A DNA stretch of 13,069 bases from an uncultured Oscillospiraceae bacterium (GTDB lineage: Bacteria > Bacillota > Clostridia > Oscillospirales > Acutalibacteraceae). Location: NCBI GenBank assembly GCA_900549155.1, contig URNF01000047.1, positions 1-13,069 of the forward strand, read 5' to 3'. Below are positions 5,162 to 12,581 of this stretch, one piece after another. Below the pieces are notes generated by a model. It saw only the letters and a program-made list of their open reading frames with translations. It ran no database searches and was not told the DNA's origin. Each line of letters begins with the position of its first letter. Position 1 is the stretch's first letter. The translations under genes and the position numbers were made by a program.

Positions 5162-6443
5162 ATAGATCGACAATGACCTTTCCGTTTTCTATGTGCATCT
5201 TTGTGCCGTAAACAGCGGAGATGTCGGCAAGACGGTCGATGAAGGATAGATCGCGTGCAGGCTGCGGAATGCCGCGCCGCGCCTCCTCAGCATCAAAGCC
5301 CAGCTCCACGGGGAGCAGCTCCAGCCGCGTCAACTTGCCGTTTTCCATCTCCCAATACGGGATGAACGTCTCGAACATTTTGCGGTCATACATCAGTCCG
5401 CGTTTGCCGCCTTTCGAGCGCGTCCACAAAAGCTCCTTCATGCCCGCATCCACCGGCACGCCGTTTTTCTCATAGTATTCCGCGGGAGCAGACGGCGTGC
5501 TGTTGAGCTGCAGCACGAAGTCGCCGAGTGAATGGAAAATGGGACGGTTTTTATAGATCTCGATGCCGCGCACAAGATGCGGTCCGTGTCCGATCACGGC
5601 GTGGGCACCGCGGTCGATGCAATCGCGACAGAATTTCTCCAAAAAGGCGGGGACATTTTCTTTCTCCCCGTCCAGCGAATGATTGTGCAGTGAAATCAGC
5701 ACATAGTCCGCTTTTTCCTTTGCCTCGTCGATGGACGCCATAATGCGGGCATAGTCCGTCTTGTTGACATCGACGCGCCGCCCGGGTCTTTCTGCTGCTT
5801 CCAGCTTCAACCCCGCAAACTCGAAAACGCCTGCGGGCAGCTCCGGCAGATAGCCGTCCTTGCGTTCGATGTCCGCCTCATGGTTGACGCCGGTCTTAGC
5901 GGCAATGTCTTCAAGCATTGCCACCTGCTCCGCCGTCACCTCGATGACCTCGCTTTGGCGCAGGCCGTTGACGCCGGGGCGACCGGCATAGACCTTTGAG
6001 GGGTTGCCCGCGATCGCCGTCGGGTTCAGCGACGCGGTCACGGCGATGAGCGCTACCGTGCCGTTTTCCGTCTGCAGATAGGCGGGCTTTGCCGCAGAGG
6101 GCAGATCCCGTCCAACACCGGCAAATGTCAGTCCCGACTGCTCCAAACAGGCAAGCGTCGACAGAAACCCGTCATAGGAAAAGTCGAACGCATGGTTGTT
6201 GGCGGTGGTGATCAGGTTGCAGCCATAGCTTTTCACCGTGTCAAGCGCCGTCGGATCAACGCGCAGATAGGAGCCGCCGCTGAACTGCGAAGCACAGCAG
6301 GTGCCCTCTTTGTTCAGCGTTGTTTCCAGATTGAAAAAGCGTGCATCGCCGCGCAGGATGAAATCCCGCAGCGTGTCAAACCCGTCATAGGGCGTTTTGT
6401 AGACCTCCTGGATCAGAAAGTCGCCGACTGCCGTGAATTTCAT
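5160..6443 (-). CDS. CapA-like (PGA_cap) metallophosphatase-fold protein
   Basis: This 427-residue protein belongs to the CapA/PgsA family, with a calcineurin-like metallophosphatase fold and links to poly-gamma-glutamate. Family motifs are in order: TAVGDF with D8, FFNLE (N38, E40), TTANNHAFD (N82-H84), ISLHNH (H253, H255), IGHGPH (H286, H289) and HSLGDFV (305-310). Together these form the presumed metal site. Classical CapA proteins are membrane anchored, but this one starts directly at the catalytic strand with no signal peptide or anchor, so it is probably cytosolic. Start ATG 6443 is preferred over an upstream extension to 6524 because GGAGG lies just before it, it overlaps the upstream stop as ATGA, and homology begins at once. 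It is the last gene of the operon, translationally coupled to the M20 peptidase. The reaction is unknown; amide-bond hydrolysis or phosphoester cleavage are possible. Confidence 0.82.
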   Translation of the reverse strand: MKFTAVGDFLIQEVYKTPYDGFDTLRDFILRGDARFFNLETTLNKEGTCCASQFSGGSYLRVDPTALDTVKSYGCNLITTANNHAFDFSYDGFLSTLACLEQSGLTFAGVGRDLPSAAKPAYLQTENGTVALIAVTASLNPTAIAGNPSKVYAGRPGVNGLRQSEVIEVTAEQVAMLEDIAAKTGVNHEADIERKDGYLPELPAGVFEFAGLKLEAAERPGRRVDVNKTDYARIMASIDEAKEKADYVLISLHNHSLDGEKENVPAFLEKFCRDCIDRGAHAVIGHGPHLVRGIEIYKNRPIFHSLGDFVLQLNSTPSAPAEYYEKNGVPVDAGMKELLWTRSKGGKRGLMYDRKMFETFIPYWEMENGKLTRLELLPVELGFDAEEARRGIPQPARDLSFIDRLADISAVYGTKMHIENGKVIVDL

Positions 6444-7588
6444 ACATATGCCTCCGTTGTGAGCTTCAGCGCCAGGCGCAGCGTGGACTCCGTGCCGATC
6501 GGAAGACCTCTTTTTTCGATCCATTCCTCACGGGTGTGCTCTCCCTCTCCGTAATAGCCGCCGACACAGACCGCCGGAATGCCGCGGGACTGCGGAATGT
6601 TGCAGTCGGTCGAGCCGCAGCGAAACGGCGTTTTCTCCCCCGTGACCGCGCTGATGCTTGCGGCACACAGCGTTTCCAGCTGTGCCTGTGCCGCTGCATC
6701 CACGCCGTCGGCGCAGGGGCGCTCACCGATCAGCTCCGCCGTCACGGTCGCGTCGCCTTTGTTATACCGTGCAAAGATCTCCGCAAAGCGGCTGCGCATC
6801 TCCGCAAGACACATGACGTCGCTCGAGCGGTATTCGCACAGCATCTCCGCCTCCTGAGCAATGGTGTTGACCGATGTGCCGCCCGCGATCGTGCCGACAT
6901 TATAGGTCGTGCGGGCGCCCTCTTTTTTCGGCACTTCCAGAGAATAGATGTCCCGCACGATCTGCGACAGAACGGCGATGGCATTGGTGTTGCCGAAGCA
7001 CGAGAAGGAATGTCCGCCCGGCGTTTTCACCGTCACGCGATAGCGATGCGAGCCGACACAGCGGTTGCAGATCTCATCCAGCGTGCCGTCCACGGTGACA
7101 AATCTGCCGATCCTGCCCGCAAAATCGTCAAAGAGACGGCGCGAGCCTTTGAGGTTGCCCAGTCCCTCTTCGCAGGAATTGCAGACAAACAGCACACCGC
7201 GCGGCGGCTCGATGTGATTTTCGACAAAGAACTTTGCCGCAAGCAGGATCGTTACCACCGACGCCGTGTCGTCGCCGACACCGGGGCAATGGATGCGCTC
7301 GCCGTCATCGACATAGGGCATCGGCTCCAGATCGGGGAACACCGTATCGGTGTGTGCCGCGAAAACGGTGATGTCCGACTTGCCGTCGCACCCGATCGGA
7401 AAGATCACATTTTTTGCCTCGTCGATATAGACGCCCTCTGCCCCGATATCCTCGAGCCACTTTTTGCAAAAGGCGGCTCTTTCGTCCTCCTTGTGGGACG
7501 GGGCGGGAATGCCGCACAGAGCGCGCAAAAGCTGCTCCGGCAGTGCCGCATTATCGGTCAGAAACCGCCGTATTATCTGCTCATCCAT
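6440..7588 (-). CDS. M20-family zinc metallopeptidase / amidohydrolase
   Basis: This 382-residue protein should cleave a small peptide or N-acyl amino compound with two zinc ions. Motifs are in order: AAHTDTV (H79, D81), GVGDD (D106, bridging), NSCEEGLGN (E140 catalytic, E141), TVDGT (D167) and TPGGHSF (H193, in the lid domain start). A C-terminal GEHTREEW supplies the last histidine ligand. The set is complete, so it is probably active. There is no signal peptide. ATG 7588 is chosen because AGAGGTG is its ribosome site; a GTG at 7597 would lie within that site. It follows the ceramidase-like gene by 15 bp and overlaps the CapA-like gene by 4 bp. It resembles tripeptidase/peptidase T-like M20 enzymes, but the substrate in this sugar operon is not deducible. 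Confidence 0.9.
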   Translation of the reverse strand: MDEQIIRRFLTDNAALPEQLLRALCGIPAPSHKEDERAAFCKKWLEDIGAEGVYIDEAKNVIFPIGCDGKSDITVFAAHTDTVFPDLEPMPYVDDGERIHCPGVGDDTASVVTILLAAKFFVENHIEPPRGVLFVCNSCEEGLGNLKGSRRLFDDFAGRIGRFVTVDGTLDEICNRCVGSHRYRVTVKTPGGHSFSCFGNTNAIAVLSQIVRDIYSLEVPKKEGARTTYNVGTIAGGTSVNTIAQEAEMLCEYRSSDVMCLAEMRSRFAEIFARYNKGDATVTAELIGERPCADGVDAAAQAQLETLCAASISAVTGEKTPFRCGSTDCNIPQSRGIPAVCVGGYYGEGEHTREEWIEKRGLPIGTESTLRLALKLTTEAYV

Positions 7589-7603
7589 TGTCGACACCTC
7601 TTC

Positions 7604-9085
7604 TTATTTCTCAAAAAGATCGTTTATCTCCTGCACCGTCTTGCGCACCAGCTGCTCGCCGCCGATGTGACCGCAAACGCCGCTGGAGACATAGGCGGAA
7701 TAGTGGCTGCCCTTTTCCGCCTTTTCGGTGGGCAGATAGCCCTCGGCACCGCAGCAGAGCTGAATGAGGAAGGTCTGCTTTGCCGCGCTGCGGGCGCGGA
7801 TCTGGTTGCCGTAGTCCAAGAACAGCTCAAACGGGTTGGTGGCAAACGCGATGTCGCCGAGACGCATCACATGCACTTCCGTTTTCAGAATGTCGTGCGT
7901 CTGCTGATAGCGGTAGCGGGCGATGTCACCGGCATAGATATACAGCTTGGCGTTGTCCTCATAGTTGATGCTGTCGTCCGCTTTTTCAAAGAACTCCCGC
8001 AGCATACGGTCGGCTTCGCGGTACTGGGTGCCGGTCACGCGGCGAATGGGAAGATCCACCGTCAGCACATGATGCTCAAAAGGCAGCGTGTCATAATAGT
8101 CGGTGATGTCCTCATAGGCATAGAGGATCTCGTTTGCGACGCGTCTGCCCGCAAGCGTGCAGCCCTTGATGTCAAACATGGACGGGTCTGCCCAGCGTTC
8201 GTTGTGCGTATCGTGGTTAATGTTGGGATCCATGACCGGCGTTTCCGGCTCCACCCAGCGGATGAGATCGCGCGGGCACTGATCGCCGGCAGCGGAGCAA
8301 AGCGGCAAAAGCTTCAGATCGTCGCCGAATTTTTCACGCAAAAACTGCTTGACCTTGCCCCAATAGTCCGAGGATATGAAGGAGCGGTGCTCCAGCACCT
8401 GCGCCGGACATGCCACATTTGCGACCACACCGGTGATGTTGCGGTTTTCATCGAAGGTATAGAGAATTTCGATACCGCTGTCGTTGCCGCCCTCCAGCTC
8501 GGTGAAGTTGGCGGTGTTGGTGTCGCCCCACATCAGCGCCGTGCCGTCGTCATAGCAGGCGCGGCGGCACATGCCGACCGCCGCCCTGCCGAAGCCGTGC
8601 GCGATCTGTGCGGGCTTGCGGGCGTTCCAGGCACCTATGACCGCCTCGGCGATCTTCTCCGCGATATACGGCGTTGCCTCATCCTGTGCCATCATATTTT
8701 CCGTCTTGGGAGCGACGCTGACATATTCCCCGCCGTCCTTCGCATAGGAAAGCAAGATGTTCGTTGAATTGTCAATTCTGCCGTTGCGGTTATATTCGAT
8801 GGAGGTATGGCTGTGAATAGCGCCGATCATCACCTTTTCAAGCGGCAGATCGGTCTTGCCTTCAAGCAGCTTGCGTACGCGCGCCACCATGTCCTCGGAA
8901 ATGGCAACGATATCACAGGAGCAGATGACCGCCTGCTCGCCGTCCGCCTCGATGGCGAGCGCCGTGACGGTGAGCGGCGTTTCCACATATTCGGAAATGC
9001 GCTCATAGAACTGACCGGCAAGATATACGGGGCGGTCGGGCGTCATGTCGACCTCCGCCCAACCGAGCTTCAGCTTTTCACTCAT
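7604..9085 (-). CDS. Neutral/alkaline ceramidase-like hydrolase (cytosolic variant)
   Basis: This 493-residue protein resembles the N-terminal catalytic domain of neutral ceramidases, zinc amidases that split N-acyl bonds. Supporting blocks are LGWAEVDMTPD near the start, a VICSCDIV strand (53-60), IGAIHSHTS with H91 and H93 (zinc region), PLCSAAGDQCPRDL (261-274), ATNPFE with E420 and CCGAEGYLPTE (444-454). Where classical enzymes carry the nucleophilic serine in a GDxSP-like motif, this protein has Cys270. The usual second histidine ligand region reads VACPAQ (C226). No signal peptide is present, unlike secreted ceramidases, and the C-terminal immunoglobulin-like domain is missing. ATG 9085 with GGGAGG upstream is chosen over an extension to 9157 that would overlap the preceding gene. 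It sits 16 bp after the aldolase gene. A lipid substrate is unlikely inside this sugar operon; the true substrate is unknown. Confidence 0.72.
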   Translation of the reverse strand: MSEKLKLGWAEVDMTPDRPVYLAGQFYERISEYVETPLTVTALAIEADGEQAVICSCDIVAISEDMVARVRKLLEGKTDLPLEKVMIGAIHSHTSIEYNRNGRIDNSTNILLSYAKDGGEYVSVAPKTENMMAQDEATPYIAEKIAEAVIGAWNARKPAQIAHGFGRAAVGMCRRACYDDGTALMWGDTNTANFTELEGGNDSGIEILYTFDENRNITGVVANVACPAQVLEHRSFISSDYWGKVKQFLREKFGDDLKLLPLCSAAGDQCPRDLIRWVEPETPVMDPNINHDTHNERWADPSMFDIKGCTLAGRRVANEILYAYEDITDYYDTLPFEHHVLTVDLPIRRVTGTQYREADRMLREFFEKADDSINYEDNAKLYIYAGDIARYRYQQTHDILKTEVHVMRLGDIAFATNPFELFLDYGNQIRARSAAKQTFLIQLCCGAEGYLPTEKAEKGSHYSAYVSSGVCGHIGGEQLVRKTVQEINDLFEK

Positions 9086-9101
9086 GGGTATTCCTCCCTT
9101 T

Positions 9102-9785
9102 TTACAGCAGCTCGGCGACTTTTTTGCCGCCGTAACAAGCATTCCAGTCCGCATCAAACTGCTTCACGGCGATGTCCGCCAGCGGGTGACTGATGAGGGC
9201 GCGGAAGATGTCGGGTGCGATGGTGACGCTCTGGCAACCGCACAGCGCCGCATCGCTCACCTGCTGCACATTCTTGAAGCTCGCCGCCAAAACCTTGCAG
9301 TCGATGTCGTCATACTGCGCAAAGGTGTTGACGATGTCCGCCACCACCTGCACGCCGTTGCCGTTCACCATATCGAGACGGTTGACATAGGGCGCAACAA
9401 ACGCAGCACCCGCCTTTGCCGCCATCAGCGCCTGTGCGGCGGAGAAGATGGTGGTCATGGTGACGGGGATCTCGCCCTCTTTTTTCAGCTGCATGGTCGC
9501 CTTGAGACCGGCTTCGCCGATCGGCACCTTGATGTAGAAATTGTCGCCGAGCAGACTTTTGAGCATTTTCGCCTCTTTGACGATCTCCTCGGCGGTCTTG
9601 CCGGTGGTCTGCACGTGCAGCATCTTGTCCGGCCCGATGATCTCACGGATGGTGAGCAGCAGCTTTTTGAGATCGGTCTTTTCGCGGGAAATGATGGACG
9701 GGTTGGTGGTCACACCGGCAATGGGATAGAACTCATTGATGTGGCGGATCGCTTCCACGTCGGCGGTATCAATGATATACAGCAT
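9102..9785 (-). CDS. Fructose-6-phosphate aldolase-type transaldolase family enzyme
   Basis: This 227-residue class I aldolase forms a Schiff base with a ketose and cleaves or transfers a three-carbon unit. Family landmarks are D6 in YIIDTADV, AGVTTNPSII (23-32), the Schiff-base K86 in YIKVP, VTMTT (108-112), APYVNR (131-136) and LAASFK. Two positions separate fructose-6-phosphate aldolases from true transaldolases: Gln59 and the Tyr of APYVNR (Tyr133) are both of the FSA type, whereas transaldolases have Glu and Phe. So release of free dihydroxyacetone, or an analogue, is more likely than transfer. AAGGAGG precedes ATG 9785. It lies 13 bp after the isomerase-like gene and is part of the same operon. 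A related role on a modified ketose such as sulfofructose cannot be excluded. Confidence 0.93.
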   Translation of the reverse strand: MLYIIDTADVEAIRHINEFYPIAGVTTNPSIISREKTDLKKLLLTIREIIGPDKMLHVQTTGKTAEEIVKEAKMLKSLLGDNFYIKVPIGEAGLKATMQLKKEGEIPVTMTTIFSAAQALMAAKAGAAFVAPYVNRLDMVNGNGVQVVADIVNTFAQYDDIDCKVLAASFKNVQQVSDAALCGCQSVTIAPDIFRALISHPLADIAVKQFDADWNACYGGKKVAELL

Positions 9786-9798
9786 ATAGGTCTCCTCC

Positions 9799-11148
9799 TT
9801 ATTCTACAACTTCAATTCCGAGAATGTCGCACAGATCCTTGATGAGGGCGGTGTTGTCGCCGTAGGAAATGATATAGTGCTGGCACATCACATTCTGGGC
9901 AAAGTGCTCCACATCCTCAAGGAAGATCTCAAGACCCGGGAGCTGCGGCGCAGGCTGCGTCCAGCCGGCTTCCTCCCACTTGGGCGGGGTCTTGCCGGTG
10001 CCGGTCAGCAGATGCATATAATACTTGCCGTCGCGGCAGAAGAGTCTGCTCATGGTCAACTCGCCCGTGCGCACCTTGGAGACATTGAGAATGCCCTCCG
10101 CCAGCTCGCCGAACGCCGCCGGCATCACCGTCACATCGCCGTCCACGATCTCTGCCGGGACATAGTCCGGCACGCCCGCGATGACGCTGTTTTCGAAGAA
10201 CTCATAGAATTCAAGATACGCGCCGCACTGACCGGTCAGCGCCTTCACCATCAGCTGAGTGACGTTGCCGAGGCAGTCGTTCTCCGGGATGGTGGACACG
10301 CCCGCACAGTCGGCAAGCAGCATGAAGATCGGTGCGGGCGGGAAGCCGAGCAGCTTTTTCATGCCGTCCACGTCCTTGAGGGAGATCGCGCCGTAGCCGC
10401 GCTCGTCGATGAGGCTCTTGACCGCCAGATAGTAGCCTGCGGCAAGCTCCATGCTCTCCTGCTTGGCGGGCTTTAAGAACTTCCACTTCTTCATGGCGGT
10501 GTCGATGACCGCCTGCTTTTCTTCGGTGGTGATCTTGTCAAAGCGCTGCTTCATTTCAAGCATTTCAAACGTCTCGATCTCCGGACCGACCACGCGCTTC
10601 AGAGAAGAACCGTCATACATCGTGCCATAGAGATTCATGTCACGGTAGCCCGCCATACCGATGCGCGCGCTGCGCAGCGTGTGAGCGGCGGCAGCAGCCT
10701 TCACAAAGCTTGCCACCTTGGCGGAGTTGGTCTTTTTGCCGATGATGTCATAGACATAACGGAAACAGTAGCCGAGGTCGGCAAAGGTCTTGCGCAGGGC
10801 GCTGGTGCCCGCCTGGTCGGCGGTGGTGACGATGCGGTCGCCCTCGCGCCAGCCGCAAAGGCCCCACAGCACCATCGGCAGATGGCGATACTGCTCGGTG
10901 ATCTTGACGACCGCATGGGTCGGGATCCAGCCGGCGATGCACAGAACCAGCGCGTCAAATTCCTGTCCGCGCAGCGCGTCAAGCGCCTTTTTGATGTCCT
11001 TTTCCTCATAGTCGTCGGTCACGGGGTACACGGAGACAAGCTCCACGCCCTCTGCTTGCAAAGCCGCTTGTGCCGCTTTACACTTGTTCACGATGATGTC
11101 CACGGGGGTGTTGACCTCACCGAAACCGATAAAGGCTGTTTTACGCAT
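9799..11148 (-). CDS. L-fucose/L-arabinose isomerase family protein
   Basis: This 449-residue cytosolic protein is in the fucose/arabinose isomerase superfamily, Mn-dependent enzymes that interconvert aldoses and ketoses. It has an N-terminal Rossmann-like half (TAFIGFGEVN to about 165; VLCIAGWIPTHAVVKITEQY and WGLCGWREGDR are typical of the family). A C-terminal catalytic half contains STIPENDCLGNVTQL with E289, EFYEFFEN, and a late QHYIISYGD with H424. E289 and H424 are likely metal ligands by comparison with FucI. At 449 residues it is shorter than FucI (about 590) and closer to AraA and the many uncharacterised family members. AGAGGT precedes ATG 11148, which follows the kinase stop by 2 bp. 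Paired with a sugar kinase, it most likely makes the ketose that the kinase phosphorylates. The specific sugar cannot be told. Confidence 0.86.
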   Translation of the reverse strand: MRKTAFIGFGEVNTPVDIIVNKCKAAQAALQAEGVELVSVYPVTDDYEEKDIKKALDALRGQEFDALVLCIAGWIPTHAVVKITEQYRHLPMVLWGLCGWREGDRIVTTADQAGTSALRKTFADLGYCFRYVYDIIGKKTNSAKVASFVKAAAAAHTLRSARIGMAGYRDMNLYGTMYDGSSLKRVVGPEIETFEMLEMKQRFDKITTEEKQAVIDTAMKKWKFLKPAKQESMELAAGYYLAVKSLIDERGYGAISLKDVDGMKKLLGFPPAPIFMLLADCAGVSTIPENDCLGNVTQLMVKALTGQCGAYLEFYEFFENSVIAGVPDYVPAEIVDGDVTVMPAAFGELAEGILNVSKVRTGELTMSRLFCRDGKYYMHLLTGTGKTPPKWEEAGWTQPAPQLPGLEIFLEDVEHFAQNVMCQHYIISYGDNTALIKDLCDILGIEVVE

Positions 11149-11150
11149 AA

Positions 11151-12581
11151 TTATACCTCTTTTCCTTGAAATAGGGCTGCCTCAGCCCGTTTGAAGTTTG
11201 TATAGCAAGCAGTGTAGTCCGCTTTATCCGGATGATAGACCTTGTCCTCCCTGACAAACGCACGGCAAGCCGCCTGTACATCGCTGAACATGCCGACGCC
11301 CACACCCGCAAGGATCGCCGTGCCGAGGCAGGCAGTCTCCTTGTTTTGCAGCGTCACGATGTCCGCGCCCGTCATGTCCGCTTTGATCTGACACCACAGC
11401 GGACTGGTCGCACCGCCGCCCATCGAGCGCACCTGCTTGCAGGAAACACCGAGATATTCCAGGTTTTCCCGCAGCATACAGGCAACCGCCTCAAGGATGC
11501 TGCGCACCGCGTGGGCACGCGTGTGCTCCATCGTCATCCCCATGAACGCGCCGCGCACATCGGGATCGTATTTCGGCATGGTCGAGCCGCAAAGATACGG
11601 CAAAAACACCAGTCCGTCCGATCCCGGCTGCACCTTTGCCGCCAGTTCGTCCAGCTCCTTGAACCCAAACTGCTCACAGAACTGATTTTTGAACCATTTG
11701 AGGGCGATGCCCGCCGTCGGCGTCCAGGTCAAAAGACAGTATTTCCCGTCGAAATTCAAATGGCACGGGACGATGCTCTGCGGGTCATAGGGCGGCATCG
11801 GACGGTCGGGAGCGAAGATTGCCATGGTCGTGCCGGTCATCTCGCTGACGACATTACCACTGATGACACCGGCGCCGATCGCGCCCGCCACCTGATCCAT
11901 CGCGCCCGTCACCACCGGCACGCCGAGATAGCTGCCGACGCGCACGCCGCTTTCGCAAAGACGCGGGAGCTTATCCGCCGAAACACCGATGAAATCAAGC
12001 ATTTCCTGCCACCAGACGCCGTTCACGATATCGAGATACAGACTCGACGATTGCAGCGTTTTTTCGGTGACAAATTCGCCCGTCATACGATAAAGCAGAT
12101 AGTCCTCCAACAGGAACACGCGCCCGATCTTCGCAAACACCTCCGGCAGGTGCTTTTTCACCCACAGCAGCTTTGCCGCGGGCCAGGTCGCCGTGATCTC
12201 CGGCTGACCGGTGGTCTCATAGACCTTCTTGTTGCCGAACGCCGCCTTGATCTCCTCCGCCTCTGCCGTCGCGCGGTTGTCGAGCCACACGATGGCGTTT
12301 GTGAGCGGCTGCCCCTCCTTATCGGTGAGGACCATCGTTTCGCACTGGGTGTCCACCGCCAAGCCGGAAAGCGTGATGCCCTCCGTCACCTCGCGGAAAG
12401 CGGAACGGAAAAGCGCCCAATATTCCTCCGGCGGAAACTCCACGCGGTCACCCGCCACGAGCAGCGTATAGTCTCTCGTCGCACTGCGCACAAGGCCGCC
12501 GTTCTCATCGAATACCGCCGCCTTGAGCGAGGTTGTGCCGACATCCACGCCGAGCAGATATTTTGCATTCTTCAGACTCAT
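11151..12581 (-). CDS. FGGY-family carbohydrate kinase (xylulokinase-like)
   Basis: This 476-residue cytosolic kinase transfers phosphate from ATP to a sugar or polyol, most likely a ketose. It has two actin-like domains. The first holds the phosphate loop LGVDVGTTSLKA (10-21), and the second holds SMGGGATSPLWCQIKADMTG (386-405) for ATP binding. The catalytic base is D229 in TGAMDQVAGAIG, aligned with D233 of E. coli XylB. The length is slightly under the usual 490-500 residues but all domains are present. GAGGTG lies 8 nt before ATG 12581, and the start overlaps the isomerase (TIM) stop as ATGA, so translation is coupled. It resembles xylulose or gluconate kinases; the precise substrate is probably the product of the neighbouring isomerase. 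Confidence 0.93.
   Translation of the reverse strand: MSLKNAKYLLGVDVGTTSLKAAVFDENGGLVRSATRDYTLLVAGDRVEFPPEEYWALFRSAFREVTEGITLSGLAVDTQCETMVLTDKEGQPLTNAIVWLDNRATAEAEEIKAAFGNKKVYETTGQPEITATWPAAKLLWVKKHLPEVFAKIGRVFLLEDYLLYRMTGEFVTEKTLQSSSLYLDIVNGVWWQEMLDFIGVSADKLPRLCESGVRVGSYLGVPVVTGAMDQVAGAIGAGVISGNVVSEMTGTTMAIFAPDRPMPPYDPQSIVPCHLNFDGKYCLLTWTPTAGIALKWFKNQFCEQFGFKELDELAAKVQPGSDGLVFLPYLCGSTMPKYDPDVRGAFMGMTMEHTRAHAVRSILEAVACMLRENLEYLGVSCKQVRSMGGGATSPLWCQIKADMTGADIVTLQNKETACLGTAILAGVGVGMFSDVQAACRAFVREDKVYHPDKADYTACYTNFKRAEAALFQGKEV

Noticed and set aside
6444..6524. Longer N-terminus for the CapA-like protein
   Set aside because: The extra 27 residues are low-similarity, charged sequence within the peptidase gene, while ATG 6443 has GGAGG upstream and a typical ATGA overlap.
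6536..8767. A very long plus-strand open frame (over 700 codons) opposite the M20 and ceramidase-like genes
   Set aside because: It has no family motif and no fitting ribosome site, and its His/Arg/Ala-rich composition is typical of the antisense of GC-rich coding DNA. The minus-strand genes have full motif sets.
9086..9157. Longer N-terminus for the ceramidase-like protein
   Set aside because: It would overlap the 3' end of the aldolase gene and read through the GGGAGG ribosome site of ATG 9085.
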